DNA of 7,486 nt from an uncultured Bacillota bacterium. GTDB taxonomy: Bacteria; Bacillota; Clostridia; Peptostreptococcales; Anaerovoracaceae. The notes below the pieces were generated by a model. It was not told where the DNA came from and did not search any database. It saw only the letters and a list, made by a program, of their open reading frames with translations. Shown here one piece after another: positions 6,009 through 7,486 of the stretch. Positions within the stretch are counted from its first letter, which is position 1; every line of letters begins with the position of its first letter. The translations under genes and the position numbers were made by a program. The stretch is from positions 1 through 7,486 of the forward strand of contig CAMNNV010000055.1 in the NCBI GenBank assembly GCA_946546075.1, read 5' to 3'.

Positions 6009-6754
6009 ATGAGGATGTATCCTCCGGCAGTAGAACGTCCGCTGTAATAAAGCGGCGGTACTGCGCGAGTCACATTCGGGAACATGTAGTTTGACAGGTC
6101 GCGAAGAGATACCCGCTTGATCCTTTGGGCGGTACCTGACCATTTGCGGTAGGCGGAATCCGCCATCCAGACCGTATCACCGTCCTTTTCGATGCAAAGA
6201 AGTACCGTGGTATGGTATGATCCGGCGTACTTTCTGTCTTTTACGGATACGGGGATGCCGTGGGAATATCGGAGCCTGCTCGTTTCAACGATAACAGGGT
6301 CGCCTTTCTCCAGATGAGAGGCGATCTTTTTTATTGCTGAAGATCTGCGAAAGCGCGGGACGTAACGGCAGTGGATCCCGTAATGGGTGAGGATGGTGGT
6401 GATGCCGTAGAGCGTCAGAGGGCTCTGGTTTTTCTCCGGTTTCGCGTAGTTCTCCCTGACGATCTGCTCAGGCAGGACCGCCGGCTCGATCTCCTCGATG
6501 GTCCGGTCGGGGCTGAGATCCGCCAGGCTGTCCGAAAGGGCTGCCAGCACGGTAGTCAGGCTGCAGCATGCGCAGCCGTGATCTTTGAGATATTCATTAT
6601 AATTGTCGTAGCACATTGCACCCTGGGCGAATACCGGATAGGTGAAAGAACGCCCATCCGGGTAGATGAGCCTGATGTCCTCCCGGGAGGCTTTGGTGAT
6701 GTCCGGGAACGGGGCAAGGCCGCTTCTGATATCGCTTACGTTGATTTCGATCAT
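5999..6754 (-). CDS. C39-like (papain-fold) cysteine peptidase-like protein, no signal peptide
   Basis: A 251-residue protein whose layout resembles the C39-like peptidase family. Gln44 in FAQ is a possible oxyanion residue. A Cys-containing helix start, HGCACCSLTTVLAAL (59-73), follows. His181 lies in YAGSYHTTVLL and Asp199 in VWMADS, completing a plausible Cys61-His181-Asp199 triad. GDPVIVET (151-158) is the strand usually seen before the His strand. Three cysteines are packed in CACC (61, 63, 64); Cys61 aligns best with the catalytic position. No signal peptide or membrane segment is present, so it is predicted to be cytoplasmic, whereas many C39-like proteins are exported. The start is supported by AGGTGA (6766-6761) six bases before the ATG. 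It follows rlmH by 25 bases in the same operon and ends in the operon's terminator. It might act as a peptidase, amidase or acyltransferase. Activity is inferred, not shown. Confidence 0.75.
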   Translation of the reverse strand: MIEINVSDIRSGLAPFPDITKASREDIRLIYPDGRSFTYPVFAQGAMCYDNYNEYLKDHGCACCSLTTVLAALSDSLADLSPDRTIEEIEPAVLPEQIVRENYAKPEKNQSPLTLYGITTILTHYGIHCRYVPRFRRSSAIKKIASHLEKGDPVIVETSRLRYSHGIPVSVKDRKYAGSYHTTVLLCIEKDGDTVWMADSAYRKWSGTAQRIKRVSLRDLSNYMFPNVTRAVPPLYYSGRSTAGGYILISL

Positions 6755-6779
6755 ATTAGTTCACCTGTCTGGGATAATC

Positions 6780-7259
6780 CTATTTATGATACGCTTCGTT
6801 GTTGTTGATCTTGAAGGCTCTGTAGATCTGCTCCAAAAGGATCACGCGCATCATCTGATGCGGGAAGGTCATGGCCGAAAAAGAAAGTTTGAAGTCCGCC
6901 CGCCGGCTCACCTCCGGTGACAGCCCCAGAGAACCTCCGATGATGAAATCGATGGTGCTGTTTCCGCGGAGCGTCAGGTCGGATATTTTCGCTGCCAGCT
7001 GCTCGGAAGACAGTCCTTTGCCGGCGATCTCAAGGGTGATCACGTAGTCCGCCGGCTTCACTTTCGCCAGGATCGCTTCCCCTTCTTTTGTCTTTACCTC
7101 TTCTTCATCAGCAGCAGATGGATTGGCCCGAAGAGGACTCTCCTTCAGTTCCACGATGTTCAGATCGCAAAACCGCGACAGTCTTTTGCTGTACTCTGCG
7201 ATGGCAGCCGTCCAGTACTTCTCTTTCAGTTTTCCTATGCAAATGATGTTGATCTTCAT
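6780..7259 (-). CDS. rlmH: 23S rRNA (pseudouridine1915-N3)-methyltransferase RlmH
   Basis: A 159-residue SPOUT-class methyltransferase that uses S-adenosylmethionine to methylate pseudouridine 1915 in helix 69 of 23S rRNA, acting on assembled 70S ribosomes. The family's features are all present. The N-terminus MKINIICIGKLKEKYW is typical. YVITLEIAGKGLSSEQLA (72-89) is the middle motif. The SAM-binding trefoil-knot loop contains IIGGSLGLS (106-114), and the near-invariant C-terminus includes HQMMRVILLEQIYRAFKI and ends in YHK. The length agrees with E. coli RlmH (155 residues). The ATG overlaps the stop codon of the upstream walJ-like gene as ATGA, and there is no strong Shine-Dalgarno sequence, so translation is probably coupled. 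The walJ-rlmH neighbourhood is common in Firmicutes. Intact and ordinary. Confidence 0.97.
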   Translation of the reverse strand: MKINIICIGKLKEKYWTAAIAEYSKRLSRFCDLNIVELKESPLRANPSAADEEEVKTKEGEAILAKVKPADYVITLEIAGKGLSSEQLAAKISDLTLRGNSTIDFIIGGSLGLSPEVSRRADFKLSFSAMTFPHQMMRVILLEQIYRAFKINNNEAYHK

Positions 7260-7486
7260 TCGTCCACACTTTCTATCACAAAGACGTCGCTTCTCTTGTC
7301 GCGTCTGGCAACTTCGATCTGCAGGTCTCCTCCCGGAACGATGCCGTGTTCCAAAAGAGTGTTGCGTACGGCCAGCATCGCAACGGACGGATCGTTGTTC
7401 TCGTGGCTCAGGTGTCCCAAAAGCACCTGGCGAGGTTTCGTCACCGCCTCGTGTATGCGGGCGAGATATTCTCCGCAGGCCACATT
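7256..7486 (-). CDS. walJ: WalJ/YycJ-like MBL-fold protein, C-terminal part only
   Basis: The last 76 residues of a gene that enters from the right edge, read in frame to the edge with no start codon needed. LLGHLSHENNDPSVA matches the conserved C-terminal LGHLS-x2-NN-x-P-x2-A motif of WalJ (YycJ), whose His is a late metal ligand of the MBL fold. The stretch after it, with a helix (VRNTLLEHG) and a final strand (SDVFVIES), also fits the family's end. WalJ is a predicted beta-CASP-less MBL nuclease linked to the WalRK cell-wall and replication control system in Bacillus and its relatives. The stop codon overlaps the rlmH start (ATGA). That position next to rlmH supports the assignment. The catalytic HxHxDH part lies outside the window. 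Confidence 0.82.
   Translation of the reverse strand, partial: NVACGEYLARIHEAVTKPRQVLLGHLSHENNDPSVAMLAVRNTLLEHGIVPGGDLQIEVARRDKRSDVFVIESVDE

Overview
The window looks like a chromosomal segment from an anaerobic, low-to-medium-GC Gram-positive bacterium, most likely of the Clostridia/Eubacteriales. The reasons are strong AGGAGG-type ribosome binding sites, short intergenic gaps, a walJ-like gene next to rlmH (an arrangement common in Firmicutes), and a Clostridia-style metallo-beta-lactamase-fold hydrolase. The iron-sulfur flavoprotein points to anaerobic metabolism. The species cannot be fixed from the sequence alone. I see no mobile element, phage gene, CRISPR array, tRNA or rRNA.

Layout. 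(1) Positions 1-866, minus strand: a UlaG-like MBL-fold hydrolase (75-866), probably followed by a second gene that starts at TTG inside its 3' end and runs off the left edge. (2) Positions 867-974: a divergent promoter region. The rightward promoter has a consensus TATAAT only 6 bases before the ATG, so its mRNA is predicted to be leaderless or nearly so. (3) Positions 975-5985, plus strand: a compact four-gene operon with gaps of 30, 10 and 0 bases. It holds a SanA/YdcF/ElyC-type DUF218 membrane protein, an unrecognised 124-residue coiled-coil-like protein, a 903-residue iron-sulfur flavoprotein, and a geranylgeranyl-reductase-family flavoprotein. (4) Positions 5986-6008: a 13-base gap between convergent stop codons. 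A terminator for the leftward operon is folded over the stop codon of the last leftward gene. (5) Positions 5999-7486, minus strand: a walJ-like MBL gene (3' part only), rlmH overlapping it by an ATGA, and a C39-like papain-fold cysteine peptidase-like protein without a signal peptide.

The most interesting part is the plus-strand operon. The 903-residue protein has the order ferredoxin / GltD-type Fe-S domain / FAD module / second FAD module / ferredoxin. The second module has lost both its dinucleotide-binding glycines and its FAD-contacting Asp in the GD motif. The first module has lost the arginines that GltD relatives use for NADPH. The next gene begins on the base after its stop codon and encodes a flavin-dependent reductase of the type that saturates polyprenyl chains. 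Archaeal geranylgeranyl reductases are known to take electrons from ferredoxin. My inference is that the two proteins form a dedicated electron-transfer chain for hydrogenating an isoprenoid or other unsaturated lipid. The linked DUF218 protein, from a family tied to undecaprenyl-phosphate and envelope homeostasis in E. coli, places this at the membrane or cell envelope. The substrate is unknown.
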